A stretch of DNA of 45,242 nt, from NCBI RefSeq assembly GCF_002937115.1, contig NZ_NHRY01000036.1:1-45242 (forward strand), in the 5' to 3' direction. The position numbers and the translations under genes are program-made. A model generated the notes under the pieces. The model ran no database searches and had not been told where the DNA came from. It saw nothing but the letters and a program-made list of their open reading frames with translations. This document shows positions 25,601 to 34,369 of the stretch, in pieces. This stretch comes from Rhodopila globiformis. GTDB taxonomy: Bacteria; Pseudomonadota; Alphaproteobacteria; Acetobacterales; Acetobacteraceae. The number at the start of each line of letters is the position of its first letter. Position 1 is the stretch's first letter.

Positions 25601-25993
25601 GGCGATGACGTCGCCGCACAGGGTGCGATAGGCATGCAACAGGTCGCGCAGTTCTTCCGGATCGAGCTTTTCGCCCAGTGCGGTCGAGCCGACGAGGTCG
25701 CAGAACATCACTGTCAGTTGGCGGCGTTCGCCGGCGGGCGGAACGGCGACGTCTGCCGGTACCGGCGCCGGGTGATCGCCGGATGAGCCGGCCGGCGGCG
25801 CGGACGCGTCGGTGCCCTGCAGCCTGGCGATGGCGACCAGCAACTGGCGGCGATGGCCGACAGAGGCGACGCCAAGATCTTTCAGGTCATCGGCCGTCAG
25901 GTTCGGCAGCAACGCCGCGCTGACGTCATTCTCGCGAAATGCCGCCTCGTACTGGCCAAGGCCCAGGCCATTCAGCCATTCCCCGACATCCAC
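22616..25993 (-). CDS. SAM domain - class III nucleotide cyclase - AAA ATPase - TPR protein
   Basis: 1125-residue multidomain protein. Residues 1-60 are a sterile-alpha-motif domain (WLNGLGLGQYEAAFRENDV). Residues 90-265 are a class III cyclase homology domain with metal-binding Asp99 (MFCDLVGS) and Asp143 (YVGDG) and Asn214/Arg218 (TPNLAARLQ). Residues about 283-560 are a STAND/AAA ATPase with Walker A GEPGIGKS (315-322) and FEDAHWADPTTLEAL. The remainder is TPR-like. The usual purine-specifying Lys is Arg139 and the partner acidic position is Ser211, so substrate is uncertain. No membrane segments. Such proteins are stand-alone regulators in alphaproteobacteria; targets are unknown. A relic of a paralogue lies at 15760-15911. 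Confidence 0.92.
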   Translation of the reverse strand: MDVGEWLNGLGLGQYEAAFRENDVSAALLPNLTADDLKDLGVASVGHRRQLLVAIARLQGTDASAPPAGSSGDHPAPVPADVAVPPAGERRQLTVMFCDLVGSTALGEKLDPEELRDLLHAYRTLCGDVIARYDGFVARYVGDGILTYFGWPAAHEDDAERAVRAALEIVETVKRSSTTEALSVHVGIATGPVVVGEPAGAGEQARLAIGSTPNLAARLQGIAAADQVVIAASTRRLIGNAFDLSGLGGHNQKGIAEPVHAWRVEGLAVTESRFDAHHGPAGLTPLVGRAEEVDLLLRRWAQAQDGEGQVVLLGGEPGIGKSRIVSVLHERLGAQGAQALRFQCSPYAVNSAFWPITDNFERALRFAPDETAEAKLDKLEALVVGHYGRPLGDVRFVASILSIPCEDRYGALPMTPQRHKDETLRALVDITEAAARRQPSVMLFEDAHWADPTTLEALDLLVDRVKAIPLLVVLTHRPEFSSRWSGHGHVGALNLSKLTRTQSQAMVSALAGGKALPGPLLEQILTRTDGVPLFVEELTKAVLESGALKEAGDHYEYAGSMRTVTIPATLRDSLMARLDRFLPVREIAQIGAVIGREFSYVMIAAVAPMPQAQLDGAVAQLCEAGLVFRRGTPPDAIYTFKHALVQDAAYDSLLKRRRQELHGKIARVIEQRFPSISTTEPEVLAHHLTAAGRAEAAIPLWQKAGELALQRTALTEAIAHLNQGLELIATLPSSSERDAGELELRTHLGTAWLALQGWAAPEVWSSLHPAQALAKSLGRHDALVPILWGLFLNILTQGHAAESLTWVQEMLDVAAETGDADLRVAGHTAACICYTWLGKFTKSAEHASKVLELYDLERHRHLADILNHDPKTIAGIYASISAWMLGYLDRALRLSEEKDVHARCRAHPFDLGFALTMGVHEFDRRYNHEDLRQRAEECERLGRENSLPVFGAILAPFAYGQALIREGKIAEGIAPLKAGIAVWNACGGKVRGPTLNAFLGEGMALMGDLDNALRLIDEQIIQIERPGWEERMSYAEILRLKGWILSLKGDPAGAERNFLASLDWARRQQAKSWELRTAMSLARLWQSQGRRAEAYALLAPVYAWFTEGFDTSDLQEAKSLLIELG

Positions 25994-26516
25994 CGGCGTC
26001 TCCTCCGGCCTGGTGATGCTTGCGGTGGACTATCGCGCGCGGGAACCGCTTCTGTCGAGGCAAAGAGTCTCTGTGTGGGCCTCGCATTTTTTGAGGACGT
26101 CCCGGCAGGACCTGGAACCGGCGGGACTGCACCGGTGAGACCCGGGAAACAGGCGCACAGACCCTTGACCGTCGCATAGCCGGGTGAGGAGCGTGCCGCC
26201 CGCCGGGCCGGTTGACGACGCCGGTTTGCCGTTTCGTCCGCCCCGACCGCACCGCCGACGTCACCGCTCACCGGCCGCCGGAACGGGCGGTGATCTTCCG
26301 TTCCGGGAAGGGCGCCCGATCCCGACAAGGTGACCATTTACCGGCTGGATGCCGGCACGCAGCCGATTACGCTACGCGCCGGAGGATAGTTTCTGCACCA
26401 CGCCAACAGCCCGGCCGGTGCGTCGCGGGTGCAGCGCCTGATGGTTTTGTTGTCATCGACATGATCCCCGGCGCGACCGGCAGCGGTTGCAGAATCGAAG
26501 CGGAGCCGACAGCCCC
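25994..26516. other. 523-bp divergent intergenic region, nothing recognised
   Basis: Lies between the cyclase-ATPase gene and the alpha/beta-hydrolase gene. I see no conserved ORF, repeat, tRNA or clear promoter. The frame 26212-26520 has no recognisable family and poor codon character. Confidence 0.5.
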
Positions 26517-28310
26517 ATGATCACCAGCATCGAAATCCGGAACCGCTCGCCGTTCGCCGGCGGCGCCGCGTTCGGCGGCACCGGCGCCTATGAGCGGATC
26601 GAGGGCGTCGCCAGCGGCGCGCTGGACCCGGCCCATCCGCGCAACCGTGACATAGCGCTGCTCGACCGGGCGCCGCGCAACGCGGACGGGCGTGTGGAGT
26701 ACCGCTCGGATTTCGTGCTGCTGCGGCCGGCGGACGCGGCGAAGGGCAACGGGCGGCTGCTCTACGAGGTAAACAACCGCGGCCGCATCATGCTGTTCGC
26801 CAACCTGTGCGCCGGCGCCATGGGCAACCAGCCGCAGACCGCGGCGGAGCTTGGCAACGCCCTGCCGCTGCGGATGGGGTTCCTGCTGCTGTGGACCGGC
26901 TGGGACCCCGCCGCGCCGAAACCCACCGGGCTGTCGCTGGAGGTGCCGGTAATCGAGGGCGTCACCCAGCCGATTCGGGAGGAGTTCGTCTCCGGCACAC
27001 GGCTGGGCGTGCACGAGGTGTTCAGGCTGGCGTACGAAGCGGTTGGCCCGGCCTCTGTGACAGTGCGGCGGACGCAGGCCGCGCCGCGCGTGGCGGTGGC
27101 GGCGACGATGCCCGACAGCCGCTCGGTGCGGCCCGAGCCGCCGATTGAGCCGGGATCGATCTACGAGGTCCGCTACCAGGCGACGCAGCCGCGCGTCGCC
27201 GGCATCGGCTTCGCGGCGACGCGGGACATCGTCAGCCACCTGCGGCGACGCGGCGCGGACCTGCCGGGGCGGCCGGTGACGCATACGCTAGCGTTCGGGA
27301 TCTCGCAGTCCGGCCGCTATTTGCGTAGCCACGTCGCCGACGGCTTCAACGCCGACGAGGACGGGCGGCGCGTGTTCGACGGCGTGTTCACCCATGTCGC
27401 CGGCATCGGCCGGGTGTTCCACAACGCGCCGTTCAGCCAGCCGTTCCGCACCCGCACCTGGCACGAGGACCACGACTTCCCGGAAGTGGAATTCCCGCAC
27501 GCGGCTGCCGCGATGGACGACCCGGTCACCGGCGGGTCCGGTGGCCTGCTGCGCGGCGACGGCAGCGATCCGAAGCTGATCGAGACGAATACCTCGACCG
27601 AGTACTGGCAGAAGGGCGCCTCGCTGCTGCACACCGACCCGCTGGGCACGCGCGACGCGGACCTGCCGCGGACCGTGCGCGGCTACCTGATCGCCGGCAC
27701 GCAGCACGGCGGCAAGGCGGGGATGCCGCGCGATACCGGCCCGTGCCGCTATCCGCGCAACTGGCACGACCCGATGCCGGCGGTGCGGGCCCTGCTGGTG
27801 GCGCTGGACGAGTGGGTCGCCGCCGATCGGCCGCCACCGGACAGCCGCCTGCCGCGGATCGCCGACGGCACGCTGGTGGCGGCGGAGAGGGTGGCGTTCC
27901 CGGCCATCCCCGGCGTGGCCTGGCCGCATGCCGCCAATGACGCGGCGCCGCTGCCGGACTGGACCGACCCGAGGCCGCCGGAGCGCGCCTATGTCCCGCT
28001 GGTGCCGCAGGTGGACCCTGACGGCAACGAGCGGGCCGGCATCCGCCTGCCGGACATCGCCGTGCCACTGGGCACCTTCGCCGGCTGGAACCTGTATGCG
28101 CCGCCATACCCCGAGGGCGAGCTGGCCGATCGCGACGGGACATTCCTGGCGTTTGCCGCGACCGAGGCGGAGCGGGCGGGTGATCCGCGGCCGTCAGTGG
28201 CGGCCCGCTATCCGCAGGACGCCCGGGCGGCGGCGCGGCGGGCGGCGGTGGTGGCGCTGCTGCGGGAGCGGTTGCTGCTGGCGGAGGACATCGGGTTGTA
28301 CGGGGTCTAA
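26517..28310 (+). CDS. Alpha/beta-hydrolase domain protein (Abhydrolase_10 type)
   Basis: 597-residue protein. The opening 'RNRSPFAGGAAFGGTGAYER', the YEVNNRGRIMLFANL block, LAFGISQSGRYLRSHVADGF with a serine-hydrolase-like GISQSG (about 261-266), and HVAGIGRVFHNAPFSQP, TEYWQKGASLLHTDP and GTQHGG match large uncharacterised alpha/beta-hydrolase-domain proteins common in Rhodospirillales and Sphingomonads. ATG 26517 has a GGAG ribosome binding site about 10 bases upstream; the frame extends to 26487 but without family character. No signal peptide, so probably cytoplasmic. The substrate is unknown and the gene appears to be a single unit. Confidence 0.82.
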   Translation: MITSIEIRNRSPFAGGAAFGGTGAYERIEGVASGALDPAHPRNRDIALLDRAPRNADGRVEYRSDFVLLRPADAAKGNGRLLYEVNNRGRIMLFANLCAGAMGNQPQTAAELGNALPLRMGFLLLWTGWDPAAPKPTGLSLEVPVIEGVTQPIREEFVSGTRLGVHEVFRLAYEAVGPASVTVRRTQAAPRVAVAATMPDSRSVRPEPPIEPGSIYEVRYQATQPRVAGIGFAATRDIVSHLRRRGADLPGRPVTHTLAFGISQSGRYLRSHVADGFNADEDGRRVFDGVFTHVAGIGRVFHNAPFSQPFRTRTWHEDHDFPEVEFPHAAAAMDDPVTGGSGGLLRGDGSDPKLIETNTSTEYWQKGASLLHTDPLGTRDADLPRTVRGYLIAGTQHGGKAGMPRDTGPCRYPRNWHDPMPAVRALLVALDEWVAADRPPPDSRLPRIADGTLVAAERVAFPAIPGVAWPHAANDAAPLPDWTDPRPPERAYVPLVPQVDPDGNERAGIRLPDIAVPLGTFAGWNLYAPPYPEGELADRDGTFLAFAATEAERAGDPRPSVAARYPQDARAAARRAAVVALLRERLLLAEDIGLYGV

Positions 28311-28758
28311 TCGCCGCAGTCGCGCGTGTCGCCGCTTGTGCCGAAGGCCGGGGAACGGTGGCGGCTGTGGGCACGGCAGGGGATCGAGGATGGTGCTGTA
28401 ATCCGGTTCCTGCGGCCTTGATCAGGATGGGCCTGATGGAGGCACGGGCGGGATCGATAGCGGTGCGTCGCATTTGCCGGCGGTGCCTGCGTCACCGGCC
28501 GATTCTCAACCCGGAGGAAGGCGAAGAATCCACGGAGCGCTAAGGAGAAAAGCAATATATTGCGCTTCGCGCGAAGCGCCTGAAATTGCCCGGCGGGGCC
28601 AATGGGCCGATCGGCTGCCATCCCCGGGAAATCTTCGTGGCCCTCCGTAGAACCTCCGTATCCTCCGTGTTGAAAATGCGGAGGCAAACATGCCCGTGGC
28701 CCGTCCAGGGGGGCGCAGCAGCCCAATCCGCGCGACCAGTCATCCCCTGGATCTCTTC
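28311..28758. other. 448-bp intergenic region with dispersed repeat
   Basis: Convergent gap after the hydrolase gene and the DoxX gene. The second half (about 28509-28690) is the repeat element described next; the first half holds nothing I can identify. ORFs such as 28506-28691 (reading FSTRRIRRFYGG) are products of the repeat. Confidence 0.55.
28509..28690. repeat. Dispersed element with central 18-bp palindrome
   Basis: The centre is the perfect palindrome GCGCTTCGCGCGAAGCGC at 28562-28579, preceded by AATATATT. Flanks carry imperfect inverted CACGGAG / CTCCGTG units (left 28531-28537, right around 28643-28668). A related element with TATTGCGCTTCGCGCGA lies at 43287-43473. Confidence 0.65.
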
Positions 28759-29145
28759 TCACCCCCGGTCCACGCTGATCCGTCCGGCGCCATAGGCCAC
28801 CACCTGAAGGAAGCCGCCGGCCATGCAGACGTTCTTCAGGAAGTGGAACATCGCCTCGCGGCTCTCGGGATGGTAGTGCGCGACCCACGCGGTGGCGAGG
28901 CACCACGCCGCCAGCGCCAGGGCGGTCAGGCGGGCGCGGTAGCCGACAAGGAACAACAGGCCGCCGCCGATCTCGACCAGCAGCGACAGGGCGTAGGCGC
29001 CGCCGACCAACGGCAGGTGTTGGGCGGCGAGGTAGGCCATCGTCGCCGTCGGCGTCGTCGCCTTGATATAGCCGCCGTGGAAAAAGATCGCGCTCATGAG
29101 AATGCGTCCCAGGAGCGCGATCCAGTCCATGGCGACGGTTCTCAT
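28759..29145 (-). CDS. DoxX family membrane protein
   Basis: 128-residue inner-membrane protein with four hydrophobic segments. The N-terminal [19 protein letters not shown] and the central [20 protein letters not shown] are DoxX/SURF4-type signatures, and [20 protein letters not shown] is the usual final helix. Members are linked to thiosulfate oxidation or redox stress in some bacteria, but the role here is unknown. Its ATG overlaps the ndk stop codon (ATGA), so it is translationally coupled to ndk. Confidence 0.88.
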   Translation of the reverse strand: MRTVAMDWIALLGRILMSAIFFHGGYIKATTPTATMAYLAAQHLPLVGGAYALSLLVEIGGGLLFLVGYRARLTALALAAWCLATAWVAHYHPESREAMFHFLKNVCMAGGFLQVVAYGAGRISVDRG

Positions 29146-29564
29146 CCGACGAGCTCGATGCCGGCGAAGAAGTAGGCGATCTCGACCGCCGCGTTCTCCG
29201 CGCTGTCAGAGCCATGCACCGAGTTCGCCTCGATGTTCTCGGCGAACTGGGCGCGGATGGTGCCGGGATCGGCCTTCTTCGGGTCGGTCGCGCCCATCAC
29301 CTCGCGGTTGCGGGCCACGGCGTTGTCGCCTTCCAGCACCTGCACCACCACCGGGCCGGAGGTCATGAAGGTGACCAGGTCGCGGTAGAACGGCCGCGCC
29401 GCGTGCACGGCGTAGAAGGTTTCCGCCTGCGCCTGGGTCATGTGCAGGCGCTTCTGGGCGATGATGCGCAGGTCGGCGGCCTCCAGCACGGCGTTGATCT
29501 TGCCGGTCAGGTTCCGGCGCGTGGCATCCGGCTTGATGATCGAAAATGTGCGCTCGGTTGCCAT
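29142..29564 (-). CDS. ndk: Nucleoside diphosphate kinase
   Basis: 140-residue full-length enzyme passing phosphate from ATP to nucleoside diphosphates through a phosphohistidine. It begins [20 protein letters not shown], with the active-site histidine in [12 protein letters not shown] near the C-terminus and the nucleotide-binding [23 protein letters not shown] 29564 is preceded by CAGGAGG. It heads a two-gene unit with the DoxX gene. Confidence 0.98.
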   Translation of the reverse strand: MATERTFSIIKPDATRRNLTGKINAVLEAADLRIIAQKRLHMTQAQAETFYAVHAARPFYRDLVTFMTSGPVVVQVLEGDNAVARNREVMGATDPKKADPGTIRAQFAENIEANSVHGSDSAENAAVEIAYFFAGIELVG

Positions 29565-29985
29565 GGCGGCCTCCTGACGATGTGAAACTCGGCGGCTGAG
29601 TAGGGGGTAACGCGCCGGAGGGCAAGGCCGGCGGCGCCCGGCCGGCGGGTCCTCGCCAGGTGTGGCAATTTGATCATACCCGCCATGAATATATCACGGG
29701 GCAGCCCGCCGCGGCCACGGCGGAGGGCGGTCATGGCTCTGAAACAATCGCAAGAGGCTTCTATCGCGGCGCAGTGCCGGAGGTGAACCCAATCGGCGTG
29801 TCGGGCTTCGGGAGCAGAGCTTCGCGCGGCGGCCCGGGACGCCCGGGAACCGCCCGCCGCCGGCGTTCGCGCCGGGGCGTTGCCGCGGTCCTGCAAGCCA
29901 ATTGAACCCGCGGACAAGCCTTGTATATGCGGAATTCAGCCGACGCATGCTCGACCCGGCTGCTGAACCAAAGGAGCCGGAAACC
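29565..29985. other. 421-bp leader region between ndk and cysH
   Basis: Divergent promoter region for ndk and the cys operon. A longer in-frame reading of cysH could begin at TTG 29902 or ATG 29947, but the only good ribosome binding site is AAGGAG at 29971-29976. I found no recognisable riboswitch. ORF 29660-29905 has no family character. Confidence 0.5.
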
Positions 29986-30789
29986 GTGGCAGATTTTCTG
30001 GATGAGCGTGTACGTGACGATGATATCGTTGTTTCGCCGGACGGGACTGGCACAGAAACGTCCGGCGCCCTTTCGAATGATACCTTCGCCCGCCTGAGCC
30101 CGGCCGGGCGGCTGGCGGTGCTGGCGCAGAACGTGCCGGGGCCGTTGGTCTTCACCACCAGCTTCGGGCTGGAGGACCAGGCGCTGACGCACCTGATCGC
30201 CGGCTCCGGCATCGCCTGCCGCTTCGCCACGCTGGACACCGGCCGGCTGTTCCCCGAAACCCACGCCGTCTGGGCGGAAACCGAGCAGCGCTACGGCATC
30301 CGCGTCGCAGCCTTCCATCCGCGCGCCGCCGCGCTGGCGACGCTGGTGCGCGAACAGGGCATCAACGGCTTCTATGACTCGCAGCAAGCCCGCCGCGCCT
30401 GCTGCGCGGTGCGCAAGCTGGAGCCGCTGGACCGCGCGCTGGCCGGCGCCGCCGCCTGGTTGACCGGGCTGCGGGCGGACCAGTCGGACACCCGCCGGAA
30501 TGCCGATTTCATCGCCTGGGACCCGGCCCGCCGGCTGCTGAAGGTGAACCCGCTGCTTGACTGGTCGCGTGAGCAGGTGGCCGCGCTCGTGCGCGACGCG
30601 CGGGTGCCGTACAACGCGCTGCACGACCGCGGCTTCCTGTCCATCGGCTGCGCCCCCTGCACCCGCGCCGTCGCCCCCGGCGAGCCGGAACGCGCCGGCC
30701 GCTGGTGGTGGGAACAGGACCAGGCGCGCGAGTGCGGCCTGCATGTCGGCCCCGACGGACGCCTGGCGCGCGCAAGGAAAACAGCATGA
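29986..30789 (+). CDS. cysH: Assimilatory APS reductase (phosphoadenylyl-sulfate reductase family)
   Basis: 267-residue enzyme reducing adenylyl sulfate to sulfite. Two cysteine pairs, Cys139-Cys140 (RRACCAVRK) and Cys222/Cys225 (IGCAPC), are the 4Fe-4S ligands of the APS-using branch, and ECGLH (Cys250) is the catalytic cysteine. The PP-loop side begins [16 protein letters not shown] chose GTG 29986 because AAGGAG lies 9 bases upstream; upstream in-frame starts add up to 28 residues. It overlaps cysD by ATGA, forming cysH-cysD-cysN. Sulfite reductase and cysG are not in the window. Confidence 0.93.
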   Translation: MADFLDERVRDDDIVVSPDGTGTETSGALSNDTFARLSPAGRLAVLAQNVPGPLVFTTSFGLEDQALTHLIAGSGIACRFATLDTGRLFPETHAVWAETEQRYGIRVAAFHPRAAALATLVREQGINGFYDSQQARRACCAVRKLEPLDRALAGAAAWLTGLRADQSDTRRNADFIAWDPARRLLKVNPLLDWSREQVAALVRDARVPYNALHDRGFLSIGCAPCTRAVAPGEPERAGRWWWEQDQARECGLHVGPDGRLARARKTA

Positions 30790-31688
30790 AGTCCCTGACC
30801 CATCTGCAGCGCCTGGAAGCGGAAAGCATCCATATCTTCCGCGAGGTCGCCGCGACCTGCGAGAACCCCGTGCTGCTGTATTCCATCGGCAAGGACAGCG
30901 CGGTGCTGCTGCACCTGGCGCTGAAGGCGTTCTATCCCGGCCCCCTGCCGTTCCCGTTGCTGCATGTCGACACGACGTGGAAGTTCCGCGAGATGATCGC
31001 CTTCCGCGACCGCCGCGCCCGCGAGCTTGGCTGCAAGCTGATCGTGCACACCAACGAGGACGGGCTGAAAGCCGGGATCAATCCGTTCACCGCGGGCTCG
31101 CGCCTGCATACGGATGTCATGAAGACGCAGGCGCTGAAGCAGGCGCTGGACCGTTACAAATTCGATGCGGCCTTCGGCGGCGCGCGGCGCGATGAGGAGA
31201 AATCCCGTGCCAAGGAGCGCGTGTTCTCCGTCCGCTCAACCGAGCACCGCTGGGACCCGAAGAACCAGCGGCCGGAGCCGTGGGCGCTGTTCAACACCCG
31301 CAAGCGGCAGGGCGAATCGTTCCGGGTGTTCCCATTGTCGAACTGGACCGAGGCGGATGTCTGGGACTACATCGCGCAGGAAGACATCCCAGTGGTGTCG
31401 CTGTATTTCGCGAAACCGCGCCCGGTGGTCGAGCGCGACGGCATGCTGATCATGCGCGACGACAACCGCATGGTGCTGCGCCCTGGTGAGACGGTGCAGA
31501 TGCGCTCGGTGCGGTTCCGCACGCTGGGCTGCTATCCGCTGACTGGCGCGGTGGAAAGCGAGGCTGCAACTCTGGCCGAAATCATCGCCGAGATGCGCGG
31601 TTCCCGTTCGTCCGAGCGGCAGGGGCGGCTGATCGACCATGACGGCGGCGCCTCGATGGAACAGAAGAAGCAGGAAGGATATTTCTGA
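30786..31688 (+). CDS. cysD: Sulfate adenylyltransferase subunit 2
   Basis: 300-residue ATP-sulfurylase small subunit, which makes APS from sulfate and ATP with CysN. The pyrophosphatase loop is [13 protein letters not shown] (33-45), followed by [14 protein letters not shown], '[18 protein letters not shown]' and the typical C-terminal 'KKQEGYF'. ATG 30786 overlaps the cysH stop (ATGA), and its own stop overlaps the cysN start (TGATG), so the three subunits are translationally coupled. Confidence 0.97.
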   Translation: MKSLTHLQRLEAESIHIFREVAATCENPVLLYSIGKDSAVLLHLALKAFYPGPLPFPLLHVDTTWKFREMIAFRDRRARELGCKLIVHTNEDGLKAGINPFTAGSRLHTDVMKTQALKQALDRYKFDAAFGGARRDEEKSRAKERVFSVRSTEHRWDPKNQRPEPWALFNTRKRQGESFRVFPLSNWTEADVWDYIAQEDIPVVSLYFAKPRPVVERDGMLIMRDDNRMVLRPGETVQMRSVRFRTLGCYPLTGAVESEAATLAEIIAEMRGSRSSERQGRLIDHDGGASMEQKKQEGYF

Positions 31689-33244
31689 TGAGCGTCGCCC
31701 TGGCCGATACGGCCCCGCTGGCCGAGGTGGCCGTGCGGGAGGCGTCCCTGCTGCGCTTCCTGACCTGCGGCTCGGTGGATGACGGCAAGTCCACGCTGCT
31801 GGGCCGCCTGCTGTTCGATTCGCACGCGGTGCTGGACGACCAGTTGGCGGCGCTGGACCGGGATTCGCGGAAATTCAGCACGCACGAGGGACACCGCGAT
31901 TTCGCGCTGCTGGTCGACGGGCTGTCGGCCGAGCGCGAGCAGGGCATCACCATCGACGTCGCCTACCGTTACTTCTCGACACCGAAGCGGTCGTTCATCG
32001 TTGCCGACACGCCGGGCCACGAGCAGTACACGCGCAACATGGCGACGGGCGCGTCCACGGCAGAGCTGGCGATCATCCTGGTGGACGCGCGCAAGGGCAT
32101 CCTGCCGCAGACGCGACGCCATTCCTTTATCGTATCGATGGTCGGGGTCCGCCATGTCGTTCTGGCGGTCAACAAGATGGACCTGATGGGCTTCGACCAG
32201 GCTGTGTATGACCGCATCGTCGCCGACTACACGAGCGCGGTCGTCTCGCTTGGATTCGAAACGATCGTGCCGATCCCGATGTGCGCCCGCGAGGGGGATA
32301 ACGTTGCGGAACGATCGGAGCGGACGCCGTGGTACCAGGGCACGCCGCTGCTGGACTACCTGGAAAGCGTCGATGTGGGGGAGGCGCCGGACAAGGCGAA
32401 GCGGCTGCACCTCCCGGTGCAGTGGGTGAACCGGCCGAACCTGGATTTCCGCGGCTATGCCGGCACCGTGTCGGCCGGCACGGCGCATGTCGGCGATCCC
32501 GTGACGGTGCTGCCGAGCCTGCGCCACAGCAGCATCGCCCGTATCGTCACCGCCGAGGGCGACCTGGAAGCCGCCTCGGTTGGCCAGGCGGTGACGCTGA
32601 CGCTGGCGGACGAGGTGGATATCTCGCGCGGCGACGTCATCGTGCACCGCAGTTCGGTGATGCAGGCGCACACGGCGATCACCGCCCGGCTTCTGTGGAT
32701 GGGCGAGGCGCCGATGCGGCCTGGGCAGAGCTTCATCGTCAAACTCGGCACCATGGAGGCGAACGCCACGGTGGCGAAACTGCGCCATGCGGTCGATATC
32801 CACAGCTTCCAGAACCAGCCGGCCGACAGCCTGGCGATGAACGGTATTGGTGTGGTCGATCTGCGCTTCGACAAGCCGCTTTCGGCCACGATCTATGGGC
32901 GGGACCGCACGCTGGGCTCGTTCATCCTGATCGAGCGGATGACGAACCAGACGGTGGCGCTGGGCACGGTCGAGGCCGCGGCGCAGCGGCAGGCGAATGA
33001 CAACAGCCGGGCGCAGGTGGTGCCGCGTGCGGTGGGCGCAGTGGCCGGGCGACAACGGGCACGGTTCCGGGCGCTGGTGGGATGCCGGATCGCCGAGGCG
33101 GTGATGCTGGCGCTGATCGTCTGGCTGCTGTCGGGGAGTGGTTACCTGGCGCTGGCGGTGGCGGCGGTGGATGCGGTGCTGCGGCCGATGGCGGGGCGGG
33201 TGGCGATGCTGCTGGGCGGTCGCGGCAACGCGGTGTTGTCCTGA
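31688..33244 (+). CDS. cysN: Sulfate adenylyltransferase subunit 1 (GTPase) with C-terminal membrane extension
   Basis: 518-residue CysN. The GTPase motifs are GSVDDGKST (28-36), DTPGHEQYTRNM and NKMD, followed by translation-factor-like beta barrels up to about residue 430. The APS kinase (CysC) domain found in many alphaproteobacterial CysNC fusions is absent. Instead, after a linker (QANDNSRAQVVPRAVG), residues about 460-505 form one or two hydrophobic helices (RIAEAVMLALIVWLLSGSGY, then LALAVAAVDAVL), resembling DUF2061. This would tether the enzyme to the membrane. No frameshift is needed to reach it. cysC is not in the window. Confidence 0.93.
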   Translation: MSVALADTAPLAEVAVREASLLRFLTCGSVDDGKSTLLGRLLFDSHAVLDDQLAALDRDSRKFSTHEGHRDFALLVDGLSAEREQGITIDVAYRYFSTPKRSFIVADTPGHEQYTRNMATGASTAELAIILVDARKGILPQTRRHSFIVSMVGVRHVVLAVNKMDLMGFDQAVYDRIVADYTSAVVSLGFETIVPIPMCAREGDNVAERSERTPWYQGTPLLDYLESVDVGEAPDKAKRLHLPVQWVNRPNLDFRGYAGTVSAGTAHVGDPVTVLPSLRHSSIARIVTAEGDLEAASVGQAVTLTLADEVDISRGDVIVHRSSVMQAHTAITARLLWMGEAPMRPGQSFIVKLGTMEANATVAKLRHAVDIHSFQNQPADSLAMNGIGVVDLRFDKPLSATIYGRDRTLGSFILIERMTNQTVALGTVEAAAQRQANDNSRAQVVPRAVGAVAGRQRARFRALVGCRIAEAVMLALIVWLLSGSGYLALAVAAVDAVLRPMAGRVAMLLGGRGNAVLS

Positions 33245-33326
33245 ATAGTAACGATGTACAAACAACGTGTGGCGGCGTGACCGGCCGGCGCAGGTCTCTC
33301 CGCGACGGCGTATCCCGCCGGCCGGC

Positions 33327-33353
33327 TGCGCGGTGCCATTCTGGCACTGCGCA
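33327..33353. terminator. Stem-loop between cysN and PEP-CTERM gene, possible bidirectional terminator
   Basis: TGCGCGGTGCCA-TTC-TGGCACTGCGCA forms a 12-bp stem (one G-T pair) with a 3-base loop, between convergent genes. No long T-run follows, so terminator function is tentative. Confidence 0.45.
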
Positions 33354-33437
33354 GTTCCGTTCATCGACCGCGTCTTCATGACACGGCCGGTGACCGCGCT
33401 TCCGGTGGTGTCAAGACGGGCCGGAAGACGCAGTTGT

Positions 33438-34187
33438 CTACACGCGGGCAGCAACGGTCGGCATGGACGGTCGGCGGCGGCGAGCCATGACGCCCGTGCC
33501 GATCATGCCAATGCCAAGCAGTGCCATGGAGGCGGGTTCGGGAACCTCCGTAATCGAGCCGTCCAGGCTTACATGCGCAGCACCTGTCGTGGTGATCGTC
33601 AGCACCTCGGTCAGTGCAAAGCTGCCGTCGGCTAAGGCGGACGTCACGTCGCTGAGGCCGAAGGGCGTGGCCGTGTCGGTCAGTGTGTTGAGCAGTGTTG
33701 CGCCGTTCAAACTCAACAGCGTGTCATTATTATTGAGATAGGTCTGTAACTCGACGGTTCCCGAGCCAATGACGAAATTGCCGCTGAACTGCGACAGCCA
33801 GTTGGCTGCTCCGACCGGGGACGTGAAGCCACTCGCAGACAGGGTGACGACCAGCGTGCCGCCGGCACTGGAATTGATATCAACCGAAGACAGATCGAGC
33901 GAAGGAACGGTTGTCGCGGTCCCAGTGTTCACCGTTGTCGTAAAGTTGCCGATGCTTTCGGTCAAAGTCAACGGGCTGGCACCGGGTGAATCGCTGTAGG
34001 TCGTGCCGCCTGACTGCAGTTGCATCTGAAGGACAGGGTCTGCATTGGCATTCGAGGCGGCGGCGAACGCGGCGAGCGCGCAGACACTGGCCAAGGCGAG
34101 CTTCCTGATCGTGATTTTTAAGGCTTGCGGCGCTTCAGCCCGCCGTGTCAGCACGGCGGCTGAGGCAAGTCTTGTTTCTTGAATCAT
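33438..34187 (-). CDS. PEP-CTERM sorting domain protein, copy 1
   Basis: 249-residue exported protein. The basic N-terminus (MIQETRLASAAVLTRRAEAP) leads into a signal segment LALASVCALAAFAAASNANA. The mature part is Ser/Thr/Asn-rich and beta-predicted. The C-terminus is a complete PEP-CTERM signal, VPEPASMALLGIGMIGTGVM then ARRRR (about 215-240), which is recognised by exosortase/EpsH for cell-surface or polysaccharide-linked sorting. ATG 34187 has GAAGG upstream. No exosortase is in the window. It is a paralogue of the next gene, with matching N-terminus and upstream sequence. Confidence 0.85.
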   Translation of the reverse strand: MIQETRLASAAVLTRRAEAPQALKITIRKLALASVCALAAFAAASNANADPVLQMQLQSGGTTYSDSPGASPLTLTESIGNFTTTVNTGTATTVPSLDLSSVDINSSAGGTLVVTLSASGFTSPVGAANWLSQFSGNFVIGSGTVELQTYLNNNDTLLSLNGATLLNTLTDTATPFGLSDVTSALADGSFALTEVLTITTTGAAHVSLDGSITEVPEPASMALLGIGMIGTGVMARRRRPSMPTVAARV

Positions 34188-34219
34188 ATCTGGGAGCCTT
34201 CGTTAGGAGTGAGAGGATG

Positions 34220-34251
34220 TGGCTCATTTTGAGACCCGGACACTTTATGTG
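34220..34251 (-). promoter_or_regulatory. Shared upstream element of PEP-CTERM gene, copy 1
   Basis: TGGCTCATTTTGAGACCCGG then ACACTTTATGTG, 33 bases upstream of the gene at 34187. It aligns with 35199-35230 in front of the second PEP-CTERM gene. Either a shared regulatory site or sequence kept from the duplication. Confidence 0.5.
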
Positions 34252-34369
34252 TCCCGTCGATGCGGTCTTGGCACGCAGCGCCGCAGTTGGCGCGTTTGGC
34301 TATCTGGACGCAGGCACGCAGCGCCGTTTTGGTACTGCGTGGCCTTGCCAGTCAGGCGTTGCCATTGCA

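Noticed and set aside
29900-29985. Possible SAM-type riboswitch before cysH
   Set aside because: I could not match any known SAM riboswitch core or convincing pseudoknot; only ordinary hairpin potential is seen.
34270-34326. Direct repeat GGCACGCAGCGCCG (two copies, 43 bases apart)
   Set aside because: Short and GC-rich, with no further copies in the gap; could be chance in this composition.
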